Assembly (NCBI RefSeq): GCF_014651875.1
Contig: NZ_BMXS01000028.1
Coordinates: 1-54,664 of the forward strand
Direction of reading: 5' to 3'
Length of the DNA: 54,664 nt
Source of the DNA: Litchfieldella qijiaojingensis
GTDB taxonomy: Bacteria; Pseudomonadota; Gammaproteobacteria; Pseudomonadales; Halomonadaceae
Part shown: positions 38,387 to 46,479 of the stretch, in pieces
Layout of the letters: each line of letters opens with the position of its first letter
How positions within the stretch are numbered: position 1 is the first letter of the stretch
Position numbers and translations under genes: made by a program
The notes under the pieces: model-generated
What the model saw: only the letters and a program-made list of their open reading frames with translations
Told to the model about the DNA's origin: nothing
The model's database searches: none

Positions 38387-38410
38387 TAGCCCGCTGACAT
38401 CAGCGGGCTA
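38387..38410. promoter_or_regulatory. Hairpin between the DUF47 gene and pit
   Basis: TAGCCCGCTGA (38387-38397) and TCAGCGGGCTA (38400-38410) form a perfect 11-bp inverted repeat just after the DUF47 stop. No T-run follows, so it is more likely an mRNA-stability or partial-termination element tuning pit than a full terminator. Confidence 0.55.
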
Positions 38411-38456
38411 ATGCTTTCCACCCGACTTGTCTACACCCACATAGGATCCATTCCCT

Positions 38457-39722
38457 ATGTCGATCATTGTGCAGCACGCTGATACCTTCATCATCCTGGC
38501 TTGTGCCTTCGGCTTCTTCATGGCCTGGGGCGTGGGGGCCAACGACGTGGCCAACGCCATGGGCACGTCGGTGGGTTCCAGGGCCATCACCATCAAGCAG
38601 GCGATTATCATCGCCGTGATTTTCGAGTTCCTGGGGGCCTGGTTGGCCGGCGGCGAGGTCACCGAAACCATCCGTAAGGGGATCATCAATCCCTCACTGC
38701 TCGAAGACGATCCCCAACTGCTGGTATATGGCATGCTGGCCTCGTTGCTGGCCGCCGCGACTTGGTTGTTGATCGCTTCCATGCGCGGCTGGCCGGTGTC
38801 GACCACCCACTCCATCGTCGGCGCCATCGTCGGCTTTGCCATGGCGGGGCTGGGTCTGGAAGCCGTGGGCTGGGCCAAGGTCGGCCAGATCGCCGCAAGC
38901 TGGGTGGTGTCACCGCTGATGTCCGGCACCATCGCCTTCATGCTGTTCAAGACGATCCAGTATCTGATCTTCGAGAGCCGCAACCCGGTTTCATCGGCCA
39001 AGCGTTACGTGCCGATGTATATCTTCCTGGTCGGCTTCATCGCCGCCATGGTGACCCTCAACAAGGGGCTCAAGTACGTCGGCTTCGATCTTGGCTTCGG
39101 CGAGAGTGCGCTGTATGCCATCCTGTTCGGCTTCCTGGTGATGGGACTGGGAGGCTTCCTTGAAAGACGCGTCAGTTCCGAGAAGCGTCACGACGATGTC
39201 TTCGGCTTCGGCGGTGTCGAACGTGTCTTCGGTGTGTTGATGCTGTTCACTGCCTGTGCCATGGCCTTCGCCCACGGCTCCAATGACGTCGCCAACGCAG
39301 TGGGGCCGCTGGCGGCGGTCATCAGTGTGGTCTATAGCGAGGGAGTGATCGATCCTACCGCTCTGGTGCCCTGGTGGGTGCTGGTGCTGGGCGGTGGCGG
39401 CATCGTCGTCGGCCTGGTCACCTATGGCCACAAGGTCATCGCCACGGTGGGCACAGGCATCACCGAACTGACCCCGAGTCGTGGCTTTGCCGCCACCTTG
39501 GCCGCCGCCACCACCGTAGTGCTGGCTTCGGGCACCGGCTTGCCGATCTCCACCACCCACACCCTGGTCGGCGCGGTGCTCGGCGTGGGACTGGCACGTG
39601 GTATGGCGGCACTCAACATGCGCGTGATCGGCACCATCGTCATGTCATGGCTGATCACGCTGCCGGCCGGTGCTACCCTGGCGATCCTGTTCTTCTTCAT
39701 GTTCAAGGGGATGTTTGGGTAA
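38457..39722 (+). CDS. pit: Low-affinity inorganic phosphate transporter Pit
   Basis: A 421-residue membrane protein of the PiT family. The two duplicated signature blocks are visible: GANDVANAMGTSVGSRAIT (about residues 29-47) and GSNDVANAVGPLAAV (about 279-293), each with a matching PVSTTHSIVGA or PISTTHTLVGA element. It imports metal-phosphate with protons or Na+. It is cotranscribed with the DUF47 accessory gene. An array of short repeats starts directly after its stop. Confidence 0.95.
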   Translation: MSIIVQHADTFIILACAFGFFMAWGVGANDVANAMGTSVGSRAITIKQAIIIAVIFEFLGAWLAGGEVTETIRKGIINPSLLEDDPQLLVYGMLASLLAAATWLLIASMRGWPVSTTHSIVGAIVGFAMAGLGLEAVGWAKVGQIAASWVVSPLMSGTIAFMLFKTIQYLIFESRNPVSSAKRYVPMYIFLVGFIAAMVTLNKGLKYVGFDLGFGESALYAILFGFLVMGLGGFLERRVSSEKRHDDVFGFGGVERVFGVLMLFTACAMAFAHGSNDVANAVGPLAAVISVVYSEGVIDPTALVPWWVLVLGGGGIVVGLVTYGHKVIATVGTGITELTPSRGFAATLAAATTVVLASGTGLPISTTHTLVGAVLGVGLARGMAALNMRVIGTIVMSWLITLPAGATLAILFFFMFKGMFG

Positions 39723-39728
39723 CGGGCC

Positions 39729-39800
39729 ACGAGCGGCGAGCAACGGGCTACGAGCCACGAGCCACGAGCCACGAGCCACGAGCAACGGGCTACGAGCGAG
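39729..39800. repeat. Degenerate ACGAGCC-type heptamer repeats
   Basis: Several copies of a heptamer (ACGAGCC and variants such as ACGAGCA and ACGGGCT) follow the pit stop codon. The copies are imperfect, unlike the adjacent GAAGCCC array, and probably derive from the same repeat family. Confidence 0.75.
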
Positions 39801-39810
39801 ACTTCTGCCC

Positions 39811-39894
39811 GAAGCCCGAAGCCCGAAGCCCGAAGCCCGAAGCCCGAAGCCCGAAGCCCGAAGCCCGAAGCCCAAAGCCCGGAGCCCGGAGCCC
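39811..39894. repeat. Tandem heptanucleotide array, 9 perfect + 3 variant GAAGCCC units
   Basis: Nine perfect GAAGCCC copies (39811-39873) are followed by AAAGCCC and two GGAGCCC variants. The unit differs by one base from the complement of the array before ligA, and both lie beside a strong terminator. Frames through it encode only periodic peptides and are not genes. Confidence 0.93.
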
Positions 39895-39898
39895 GAAA

Positions 39899-39931
39899 GG
39901 CGGCACCACCTTCGGGTGGTGCCGCCTTTTT
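39899..39931. terminator. Strong terminator between the heptamer array and argA
   Basis: GGCGGCACCACC (39899-39910) pairs perfectly over 12 bp with 39915-39926 around a TTCG tetraloop, followed by five T. A-residues before the stem allow function on the other strand. It should end pit transcription. Confidence 0.93.
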
Positions 39932-40004
39932 GTGGCCTCTGTTATAGTCGTTAGCGATACACTTACATGACGTTTCATTCACCACTGCTGCCGGAGTGCG
40001 GCCC

Positions 40005-41318
40005 TTGAAGACTCGCTTTCCTTTCGTCGACTGGTTTCGTAATTCATCGCCTTACATCAATGCACACCGTGGGCGAACCTTCGTGATCCTGATCGAGGGT
40101 GAGGCCATGGCGCAGGGTCGAGGCGAGCAGTTGATCCAGGATCTGGCGTTGTTGCATACCCTGGGCGTGCGGCTGGTAGTGGTGTTCGGCATTCGCCCGC
40201 AGGTGTTGGAGGCGCTGACCGTGGCGGGCATCGAACCGACCCGCCATGACGGACGCTGGGTGGCCGATACGGCCATCATGAGTCACGTCGAGCGGATTGC
40301 CGCCGAGCAACGCCTGTGGTTGGAAGCACGGCTGTCGCTGGGCCTGCCCAACACGCCGTTGCATGGCGTCGAGTTGACGGCGGTGTCCGGCAACCTGGTG
40401 ATGGCCAAGCCGCTGGGCGTGCGGCAGGGCATCGATTTCGATCATAGCGGCGAGGTGCGCCGGGTGCGGGCCAATGCCATCCAGGGGCTGCTCGAGCAGG
40501 GATCCCTGGTGCTACTACCCCCGCTGGGCTTCTCCAGTACCGGCGAAGTATTCGACCTGGACGCCGCCGAGGTCGCGCAACAGGCCGCAGTGGCGTTATC
40601 CGCCGACAAACTGATTCTGCTCGGCGAGGCCGATGGTCTGCACGACGAAAGCGGCGCGCTGCAACGCCAGCTTACGCCCGCCGAAGCCGAACCGCTGCGC
40701 CACCAGGCAATACCGGGAAGCGAGCTGGCGCGCCACCTGGGGGCTGCCTGTGCAGCCGCCCGGCATGGCGTGGCGCGTACCCATCTGCTCTCCTGGCACG
40801 ACCACGATGCCTTGCTGGGGGAACTGTTCACCCGCGATGGGGTGGGTACCATGATCACCCAACATCGCTACGAACAGCTCCGTCCGGCCGAACTCGGCGA
40901 CATCGCCGGCTTGCTCGAATTGCTCGAGCCCTTGGAGCGGCGCGGCATGCTGGTGGCGCGCTCCCGTGAACGCCTGGAGCACGAGATCGACGACTATCTG
41001 GTGATCGAGCGCGATGGCATGGTCATCGGGTGCGCCGCCCTGCATGTCTTCGCCGACGATACCATGGGCGAGCTAGCCTGCGTCGCCGTGCATGCCGACT
41101 ACCGCGGCGGCGCGCGTGGCGAATTGTTGCTGGCGGAAGTCGAGCGTCGCGCGCGGCGCCGGGGGCTGACCAGTCTTTTCGTGCTCACCACCCATACCAC
41201 CCACTGGTTCTTCGAACATGGCTTTCGCCTGGCCGAGATCAAGGCACTGCCACCGCTCAAGCGCGATACCTACAATCATGCGCGCAAGTCGAAGATCCTC
41301 ATCAAGACCTTGGCCTGA
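40005..41318 (+). CDS. argA: Amino-acid N-acetyltransferase ArgA
   Basis: A 437-residue fusion of an amino-acid-kinase-like domain (about 1-290; HRGRTFVILIEGEAM, LHTLGVRLVVVFGIRPQ) and a C-terminal GNAT acetyltransferase (ACVAVHADYRGGARGELLL), the classic ArgA layout. It makes N-acetylglutamate, the first step of arginine synthesis, and is usually inhibited by arginine through the kinase-like domain. I prefer the TTG at 40005, with GGAG 8 bp upstream; a GTG at 39996 also opens the frame but overlaps that site. It is monocistronic between two terminators. Confidence 0.95.
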   Translation: MKTRFPFVDWFRNSSPYINAHRGRTFVILIEGEAMAQGRGEQLIQDLALLHTLGVRLVVVFGIRPQVLEALTVAGIEPTRHDGRWVADTAIMSHVERIAAEQRLWLEARLSLGLPNTPLHGVELTAVSGNLVMAKPLGVRQGIDFDHSGEVRRVRANAIQGLLEQGSLVLLPPLGFSSTGEVFDLDAAEVAQQAAVALSADKLILLGEADGLHDESGALQRQLTPAEAEPLRHQAIPGSELARHLGAACAAARHGVARTHLLSWHDHDALLGELFTRDGVGTMITQHRYEQLRPAELGDIAGLLELLEPLERRGMLVARSRERLEHEIDDYLVIERDGMVIGCAALHVFADDTMGELACVAVHADYRGGARGELLLAEVERRARRRGLTSLFVLTTHTTHWFFEHGFRLAEIKALPPLKRDTYNHARKSKILIKTLA

Positions 41319-41432
41319 GATGCCATTGGTGGGGCACTGTTGCCGGCGATATACATGCCATTGTGAGTGTCTCCAAATGGCAACGATGTAACTTACTGTT
41401 TTTAAACATGTTTTAGTTTTATCCTAAAAGCG

Positions 41433-41450
41433 TGTTGGCGTTTGGCGACA
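41433..41450 (+). promoter_or_regulatory. GlrR-like upstream activating site
   Basis: TGTT-N10-GACA at 41433-41450 matches the enterobacterial GlrR (QseF) site TGTC-N10-GACA at seven of eight positions. It lies about 135-150 bp before the predicted start of the candidate sRNA, a normal distance for a sigma54 enhancer site. A much weaker half-match (TGTC at 41369) lies further upstream. Confidence 0.5.
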
Positions 41451-41485
41451 TTTTTGCCTCCGTAAACCCCCGTTTGATAGGGCTC

Positions 41486-41518
41486 TGGCACGTTCTGTCT
41501 TTTGCGTGCCATTTTTTT
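41486..41518 (+). terminator. Terminator downstream of argA
   Basis: TGGCACG (41486-41492) and CGTGCCA (41505-41511) form a perfect 7-bp stem with a 12-nt loop, followed directly by a run of seven T. It probably ends argA transcription and insulates the sigma54 promoter beyond it. Confidence 0.8.
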
Positions 41519-41558
41519 GTTTAATAACTAATTGTTTTTCATGGTTTTTGAAAAAAGA

Positions 41559-41574
41559 TGGCATGCCCTTCGCA
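41559..41574 (+). promoter_or_regulatory. Sigma54 (RpoN) promoter
   Basis: TGGCATG-N4-TCGCA at 41559-41574 fits the sigma54 consensus TGGCACG-N4-TTGCA, with the invariant GG (41560-41561) and GC (41572-41573) 12 bp apart as required. The expected start is near 41585. The region upstream is AT-rich, as is common where IHF bends DNA. The activator gene glrR is only 2.6 kb downstream. Confidence 0.72.
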
Positions 41575-41584
41575 ATATATAGGA

Positions 41585-42047
41585 TGAGCAACGGGAAGCG
41601 ATTCAAAACGGCTCGAATCACTTCCTGATCGACTCGGACGGGACAGGCCACCACCCTGTGCAACCTGGTCAGAAGAGTCGATCTGCGTCTGCTCCACGCG
41701 ATGTGTGACTTAGGTTGCGATGAGACGGGTACCGCCGACAGGCAAGGAAGAGTACCAGAAGGGCAAGGATGCCCTGGCAAGGACGCCTCTCCCCTTCGGG
41801 GGATCGAATTCAGCAAGCGCCGCCGTCAATTTCGGCTGAGGCGACGCTTCACAGGACGAAGCCGGGTGGTTCGCTGCCCGCATGTCGATGACAGCCCCTG
41901 GCAGGCGTAACGTCATGGACATGGCTTCGGGGCCTCGGGCCCATTGTGAATGCCGATAAGTGTCTGGCCAGGCAGACAGTTCTAGGCATTCTCATACCCT
42001 TCAGTTCCCTGCGTACCTTGGGCCGGCCATGCCGGCCCTCTTTTTTT
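41585..42047 (+). ncRNA. Candidate sigma54-dependent structured small RNA with GGA-loop hairpins
   Basis: No convincing protein gene occupies 41319-42161. From the predicted sigma54 start near 41585 to the terminator at 42020-42047 the strand is full of hairpins. GGAAG-x-GATTC pairs with GAATC-x-CTTCC (41594-41625). A perfect 9-bp stem joins 41627-41635 and 41675-41683. GGGC/GCCC (41761-41774), GGC/GCC (41776-41787) and GCTTC/GAAGC (41846-41862) have loops AAGGAT, AAGGAC and ACAGGAC. GTCAT/ATGGC (41912-41925) closes on GGAC. Such GGA loops are CsrA/RsmA-binding elements in CsrB-type RNAs, while the position before glrK is that of glmY in enterobacteria. I cannot say which class, if either, it belongs to. 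Confidence 0.55.
42020..42047 (+). terminator. Terminator of the candidate sRNA
   Basis: GGGCCGGC (42020-42027) pairs with GCCGGCCC (42031-42038) around a three-base loop, followed by TC and a run of seven T. No protein gene lies directly upstream, so the terminator itself argues for an RNA transcript ending here. Confidence 0.92.
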
Positions 42048-42161
42048 CTGCCGATTTCAGGACGGCAAGAGGGAAAAGCTCGGGCACACGAGACAACTCT
42101 GTTATTCTGAGTGGTAACTTGCATGACTTTGCCTCTGTCACTACTGCATAGAACACTGGTC

Positions 42162-43661
42162 ATGACCACTCAGGCCTCGCGCCGCTGGCGCCCACGATCC
42201 TTGCTGCAACTGGTTCTGTTGGCGTTCATTGTCGTCATGTTGCCGCTGGGCGTGTTGATGTTTCAGGCTGGTCAGGCGCTTTCCGAACTGACGCGTCTGG
42301 CCGATGTCAGTGCCCGTCAGGCGATGGAAGAAACTCGCCGCGCCCGCGCGTTGTCCTCGCTGGCACTCGAGATGGAGCGCAGCGCCCGCCAATATGCCGT
42401 GGTCGAGCAAGAAGACCTGCTCAACATCTACCTCGAACGTGCCGACGAATTCGGCGAGCTGCTGATGCAGCAACGTCGCCTATTGCCCGATGACCCTCAT
42501 GTACTGGCGCTGATCGACCAACTCGAGGAACTCAAGGCGTTGCCCGAACTGCCCCTGGAGGAGTTCCGCGAGCAGTTGCCGGTTTTTGCCACTTTCTCCG
42601 CGCATACCAATGCCATGCGCGACGCCACCAATCGCCAGATCGACAGCCGGATCGACGGCATTCGCGAGCGAGCCGGCAACGTGCAGACCCGCTTGTGGTT
42701 GCAGACCGCGGCGCTAGTCTCGGCGAGTCTAGTGCTGATGCTGCTATTTACATGGCTGATCATTCGCCCGATTCGCCAGCTCGAGTACCGCATCCTGAGC
42801 TTGGGCAGCGCGACGAAGACGACGACCCAACAGCACATCCAAGGGCCGGCAGAGCTGGTCAGCCTGGGCGACCGGCTGGACTGGTTGTCGTCGCGCTTGT
42901 CCGAACTAGAGGCCCAGAAGCAGCAGTTCCTGCGTCACATGTCGCATGAATTGAAGACCCCGCTGGCCAGTGTCAGGGAGGGGACGGCCTTGCTCAGCGA
43001 TGGGGTCGCGGGCGAATTGACGCCACACCAGCGCGAGATCGTCGAACTGATCGATGCCAGTGGCGAGGAGTTGCAGAGACTGATCGAACAATTGCTGGAC
43101 TACAACCTGCTCCAGCACAATCGTGGCATCGAAGTCGAACGCTTCGATGTCGCCACGGTGGTCAAGGAGATGCTGGCCAAACATCAGCTGGCGCTCGAGC
43201 ACAAGGGCATGCAGGTGAGGTGGTTCGACGGGCCGCTGGAGTGGCAGGCGGATCGCACCGCGACGGGGCGCATCGTGGATAACCTGCTGTCCAATGCCAT
43301 TGCTTACGGTGAAGATGGCGGACGGCTGGAGATACGCGGACGTCGTTTCGGTACCTCGTTGATACTCGAGGTGGCCAACAGCGGCGAACCGATTCGGCCA
43401 GAGGACCAGTCGCGGCTTTTCGAGGCATTCTATCAAGGGCGGGCGCAGCGCAAGGGGCCGCTGAAGGGCTCCGGCATCGGGTTGTCGGTGGCGGCCGACT
43501 GTGCACGAGCGCAGCACGGTTGCCTGGAGTTGGCCGACGACGATCCGTTGCCTGTGTGTTTCCGCTTGACTCTCCCTTGGCACCCGCCGCGACTCAAGGC
43601 AGATGATACGAATAAGGCGCTATCGCTGACAGCGGACGAGAGCGTCAACGCAAGGAATTGA
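42162..43661 (+). CDS. glrK: Two-component sensor histidine kinase GlrK (QseE)
   Basis: About 499 residues. There are two membrane spans (about residues 15-35 and 180-205) around a periplasmic helical domain, then a HAMP region, the dimerisation/phosphoacceptor motif HMSHELKTPLASVREG and the ATPase domain (ending GSGIGLSVAADCARAQHG). It should phosphorylate GlrR. The start is uncertain: ATG 42162 is preferred from the membrane topology, but a GTG at 42111 and an ATG at 42123 open the same frame and no clear ribosome site is seen. The order kinase-lipoprotein-regulator equals glrK-qseG-glrR. Confidence 0.92.
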   Translation: MTTQASRRWRPRSLLQLVLLAFIVVMLPLGVLMFQAGQALSELTRLADVSARQAMEETRRARALSSLALEMERSARQYAVVEQEDLLNIYLERADEFGELLMQQRRLLPDDPHVLALIDQLEELKALPELPLEEFREQLPVFATFSAHTNAMRDATNRQIDSRIDGIRERAGNVQTRLWLQTAALVSASLVLMLLFTWLIIRPIRQLEYRILSLGSATKTTTQQHIQGPAELVSLGDRLDWLSSRLSELEAQKQQFLRHMSHELKTPLASVREGTALLSDGVAGELTPHQREIVELIDASGEELQRLIEQLLDYNLLQHNRGIEVERFDVATVVKEMLAKHQLALEHKGMQVRWFDGPLEWQADRTATGRIVDNLLSNAIAYGEDGGRLEIRGRRFGTSLILEVANSGEPIRPEDQSRLFEAFYQGRAQRKGPLKGSGIGLSVAADCARAQHGCLELADDDPLPVCFRLTLPWHPPRLKADDTNKALSLTADESVNARN

Positions 43662-43667
43662 TGTCCT

Positions 43668-44201
43668 ATGCATTACCGTATTCCGATGGGCCTGTTGGCA
43701 GTAGCCCTGTTGGCAGGTTGTCAGTGGCTACCCCAGACGTCCGACATGGCTGAGCAGGAATCAATGGAAGAGATGGCATGCGAGGAAGCCATTCCGACCT
43801 TGAAGGAAAGTGATTGCCTGGTCGATGCCTGGGTTGGCTACGGGCTGGCCTCGCAGCGCGGGGACCGCGAATGGCGCGAGCAGACGCTCGAGAAGTTGCA
43901 GGGCGAAGACAGTCATTCGCGTTTGGCGCGTGCGGTGGTGCTGTCATGGGGTAGCGAGCGCCAGTGGGATCAGGCCGCGGAAATCCTGCGGGCCGACCTG
44001 CATGCGGCACCCAGTGACCTGCAGCCGCTGCTGCGCTATTGGCTCAATGAATTGGAAGGCCGGAGGGCGATGACCGAGCGTCTCGTCAGCAGCGAGGCGG
44101 AGCGTCGCCAATTGGCCGCGGATAACGAGGAGCTGGCCGACAAGCTCGAGGCGCTGACGGCCATCGAGCAGAGCATTAATTTGCGCCAGCAATCACCCTG
44201 A
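43668..44201 (+). CDS. qseG: QseG-like outer-membrane lipoprotein
   Basis: A 177-residue lipoprotein: signal with lipobox ALLAGC (Cys18), then a helical body and a coiled-coil C-terminal part (about residues 130-170, rich in Glu, Leu and Arg). It lies between glrK and glrR, exactly where enterobacteria carry qseG (yfhG). In E. coli QseG interacts with the kinase and is needed for full GlrK/GlrR signalling. Sequence conservation in this family is low, so the call leans on position and lipoprotein character. Confidence 0.8.
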   Translation: MHYRIPMGLLAVALLAGCQWLPQTSDMAEQESMEEMACEEAIPTLKESDCLVDAWVGYGLASQRGDREWREQTLEKLQGEDSHSRLARAVVLSWGSERQWDQAAEILRADLHAAPSDLQPLLRYWLNELEGRRAMTERLVSSEAERRQLAADNEELADKLEALTAIEQSINLRQQSP

Positions 44202-44220
44202 GCAATGTTGGAGTTGGAAC

Positions 44221-45600
44221 GTGAAGCAAGTCGCCCATATTCTGCTGGTGGACGATGATACCAGCCTGTTGAAATTGTTGGGCATGCGCCTGGAGAGCCG
44301 GGGGTTTCGCGTCACCACTGCCGAGAGTGGCCGCCAGGCGCTGGAATGCCTGGGGCAGGTACGTCCCGATCTGGTGCTATCGGATCTACGCATGGACGAA
44401 ATGGACGGCCTGGCGCTGTTTCAGGAGGTCCAGCGCCGTGCACCCGGTCTGCCGGTAATCATCCTCACCGCGCATGGCTCGATTCCCGACGCCGTAAGCG
44501 CTACCCGTCAGGGGGTGTTCAGTTTCCTGACCAAACCCGTTGATCGCGACGAACTGTTCGCCGCCATTGACGAGGCATTGAGTCAGGCCCCTGGGGCGAG
44601 CGATGCCGATAGTGATTGGCGTGCCGACATCATCACTCGCAGCCCGCAGATGGAACGTATCCTAGAGCAGGCGCGCATGGTCGCCGCCTCGGATGTCAGT
44701 GTGCTGGTCACCGGGCCTTCGGGGTCGGGCAAGGAACTGCTGGCCAAGGCCATCCATCGGGCCAGTCCGCGCTCATCCAAGCCGTTCGTGGCCATCAACT
44801 GCGGTGCCTTGCCGGAACAACTGCTGGAAAGCGAACTGTTCGGTCATGCCAAGGGTGCCTTCACCGGCGCGATCAGTCAGCACCAGGGGCTATTCCAGGC
44901 CGCCGACGGTGGCAGCCTGTTCCTTGACGAGATCGGTGACATGCCGCTCACCCTGCAGGTCAAGCTGCTGCGCGCCCTGCAGGAGCGCCAGATTCGCCCC
45001 TTGGGCTCGACCACCTCGGTGCCCATCGACGTGCGCATCATCTCGGCCACCCACCGCGACCTGGACCGCGCCATGCGCGAGGGCGATTTCCGTGAGGATC
45101 TCTACTACCGCCTCAACGTGGTCAACCTCAAGCTGCCGGCGCTCAAGGAGCGTGCCGAGGACGTGCCGCTGCTGGCCAAATATCTGGTTGGCCACGCGGC
45201 CGAGCGTCATAAGCCCTTCGTCAAAGGGTTTTCGCCGGAAGCGCTCAACTTGTTGGCTTCCTCGGCCTGGCCGGGCAATGTCCGCCAACTGGTGAACGTG
45301 GTGGAACAGTGCGTGGCATTGACCAGTTCGCCGATCATCCCCGAGGCGTTGGTCGCCCAGGCGCTGACCGCCGAGGAGAACGCACTGCCGTCGTTCAACG
45401 AAGCCCGTGCCAGTTTCGAACGCAGCTATCTGATTAAGGTGCTCAAGATCACCGAGGGCAACGTGACCCAGGCAGCGCGTATCGCCGGGCGCAACCGTAC
45501 CGACTTCTACAAGTTGCTGGCCCGGCATGAACTCGAACCCGGTGCCTTCAAGCCCGGTGGCGAAGCCCCCATGGGCAGGGCGTATCACATGTCATCATAA
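44221..45600 (+). CDS. glrR: Sigma54-dependent response regulator GlrR (QseF)
   Basis: A 459-residue NtrC-type activator with GTG start (GGAG 8 bp upstream). Receiver domain with phospho-acceptor Asp55 in LVLSDLRMDE; AAA+ domain with Walker A GPSGSGKE, the sigma54-contact loop GAFTGA and Walker B SLFLDEIGDM; C-terminal Fis-type helix-turn-helix (GNVTQAARIAGRNRTDFYKLL). In enterobacteria GlrR activates the sigma54 promoters of glmY and rpoE. A sigma54 promoter and a GlrR-like site lie upstream of this operon, so it probably controls the candidate sRNA. Confidence 0.95.
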   Translation: MKQVAHILLVDDDTSLLKLLGMRLESRGFRVTTAESGRQALECLGQVRPDLVLSDLRMDEMDGLALFQEVQRRAPGLPVIILTAHGSIPDAVSATRQGVFSFLTKPVDRDELFAAIDEALSQAPGASDADSDWRADIITRSPQMERILEQARMVAASDVSVLVTGPSGSGKELLAKAIHRASPRSSKPFVAINCGALPEQLLESELFGHAKGAFTGAISQHQGLFQAADGGSLFLDEIGDMPLTLQVKLLRALQERQIRPLGSTTSVPIDVRIISATHRDLDRAMREGDFREDLYYRLNVVNLKLPALKERAEDVPLLAKYLVGHAAERHKPFVKGFSPEALNLLASSAWPGNVRQLVNVVEQCVALTSSPIIPEALVAQALTAEENALPSFNEARASFERSYLIKVLKITEGNVTQAARIAGRNRTDFYKLLARHELEPGAFKPGGEAPMGRAYHMSS

Positions 45601-45681
45601 GGATACCGCCACAGGTCCTTGACCAGTCTCAAGTCGTCGTAGATCGCCGGAATCGTTGACCAATGATGACGGTGTTCCTTT

Positions 45682-45710
45682 GTGTACATGAAATAGACAC
45701 TAATGTACAC
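45682..45710. promoter_or_regulatory. Paired TGTACA operator before the TetR gene
   Basis: GTGTACAT (45682-45689) and ATGTACAC (45703-45710) form a perfect inverted repeat; the two TGTACA cores (45683 and 45704) are exactly 21 bp apart, two helical turns. The site lies 63 bp before the TetR start and covers its likely promoter, as expected for autoregulation. The same 21-bp-spaced pair recurs at 51646-51674. Confidence 0.7.
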
Positions 45711-45772
45711 TACGGTTTTGTAGCCAGCGCTTTTCTGCCGCGCTGCGTTCCCTGACCGAAGAGACCCTCTTG

Positions 45773-46444
45773 ATGCAACCCGCCGACAACCATGACACCA
45801 AATGGAGAGGTTCCCGCGACGCCTGGCTTGATGCGGCCTTCGAGTTGCTGCTTGAATCCGGCGTGGATAGCGTAAAGATCTTGCCGCTGGCCAAACGACT
45901 CAATGTCTCGAGAACCAGCTTCTACTGGTTCTTCAAGGATCGTGAGGCATTATTGAGCGCCTTGATCGAACGCTGGCGCGAGAAGAATACTCAAGGCCTG
46001 GTGCGGCAGACCGAGGCTTATGCCGAAAGCATCGCCGAGGCGATTCTCAACGTCTTCGACTGCTGGCTGGATCCCGGGCTGTTCGACTCGCAGTTGGAAT
46101 TCGCGATGCGCAGTTGGGCGCTACAGTCTGTCGAGGTGTCAAGGGAAATCGATGCCGCCGACGAAACGCGCATCGAGGCACTGACACGAATGTTCGTGCA
46201 TCACGAGTACGAAACGCTGGCGGCCAACGTGCGGGCCCGCACCATCTACCTTACCCAGATCGGCTATATCTCGATGAAAACCCAGGAAGCGCTCGAGGTT
46301 CGCATGCGGCGTATTCCCGCCTATGTAGAGATATTCACTGGCCGGGCGCCGCAACCGCGCGAGCTGAAACGCTTCCATGCCCGGCATGGCTATGAGCCGG
46401 AAGGTGATATCCAGGAAGGGGAGATTATCGGCAAGGAGATGTGA
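45773..46444 (+). CDS. TetR/AcrR-family regulator, probable controller of the demethylase locus
   Basis: A 223-residue regulator. The helix-turn-helix is clear (AWLDAAFELLLESGVDSVKILPLAKRLNVSRTSFYWFFKDREALL); the rest is a helical ligand domain. The ATG at 45773 follows an in-frame TTG. Twin TGTACA sites before it, repeated in the divergent promoter of the N-methyl-amino-acid demethylase locus, suggest that it represses both itself and that pathway. This is inference from shared sites; the ligand is unknown, possibly a betaine or its product. Confidence 0.88.
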   Translation: MQPADNHDTKWRGSRDAWLDAAFELLLESGVDSVKILPLAKRLNVSRTSFYWFFKDREALLSALIERWREKNTQGLVRQTEAYAESIAEAILNVFDCWLDPGLFDSQLEFAMRSWALQSVEVSREIDAADETRIEALTRMFVHHEYETLAANVRARTIYLTQIGYISMKTQEALEVRMRRIPAYVEIFTGRAPQPRELKRFHARHGYEPEGDIQEGEIIGKEM

Positions 46445-46479
46445 GCTCGAATTCTCACGGTGCCATCGACAAGGACCCA

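Noticed and set aside
41400-41420. GacA/UvrY-type box near the candidate sRNA (TGTAACTTAC at about 41389)
   Set aside because: The two halves lack the required spacer, so it does not match TGTAAG-N6-CTTACA; the sigma54 promoter explains the locus better.
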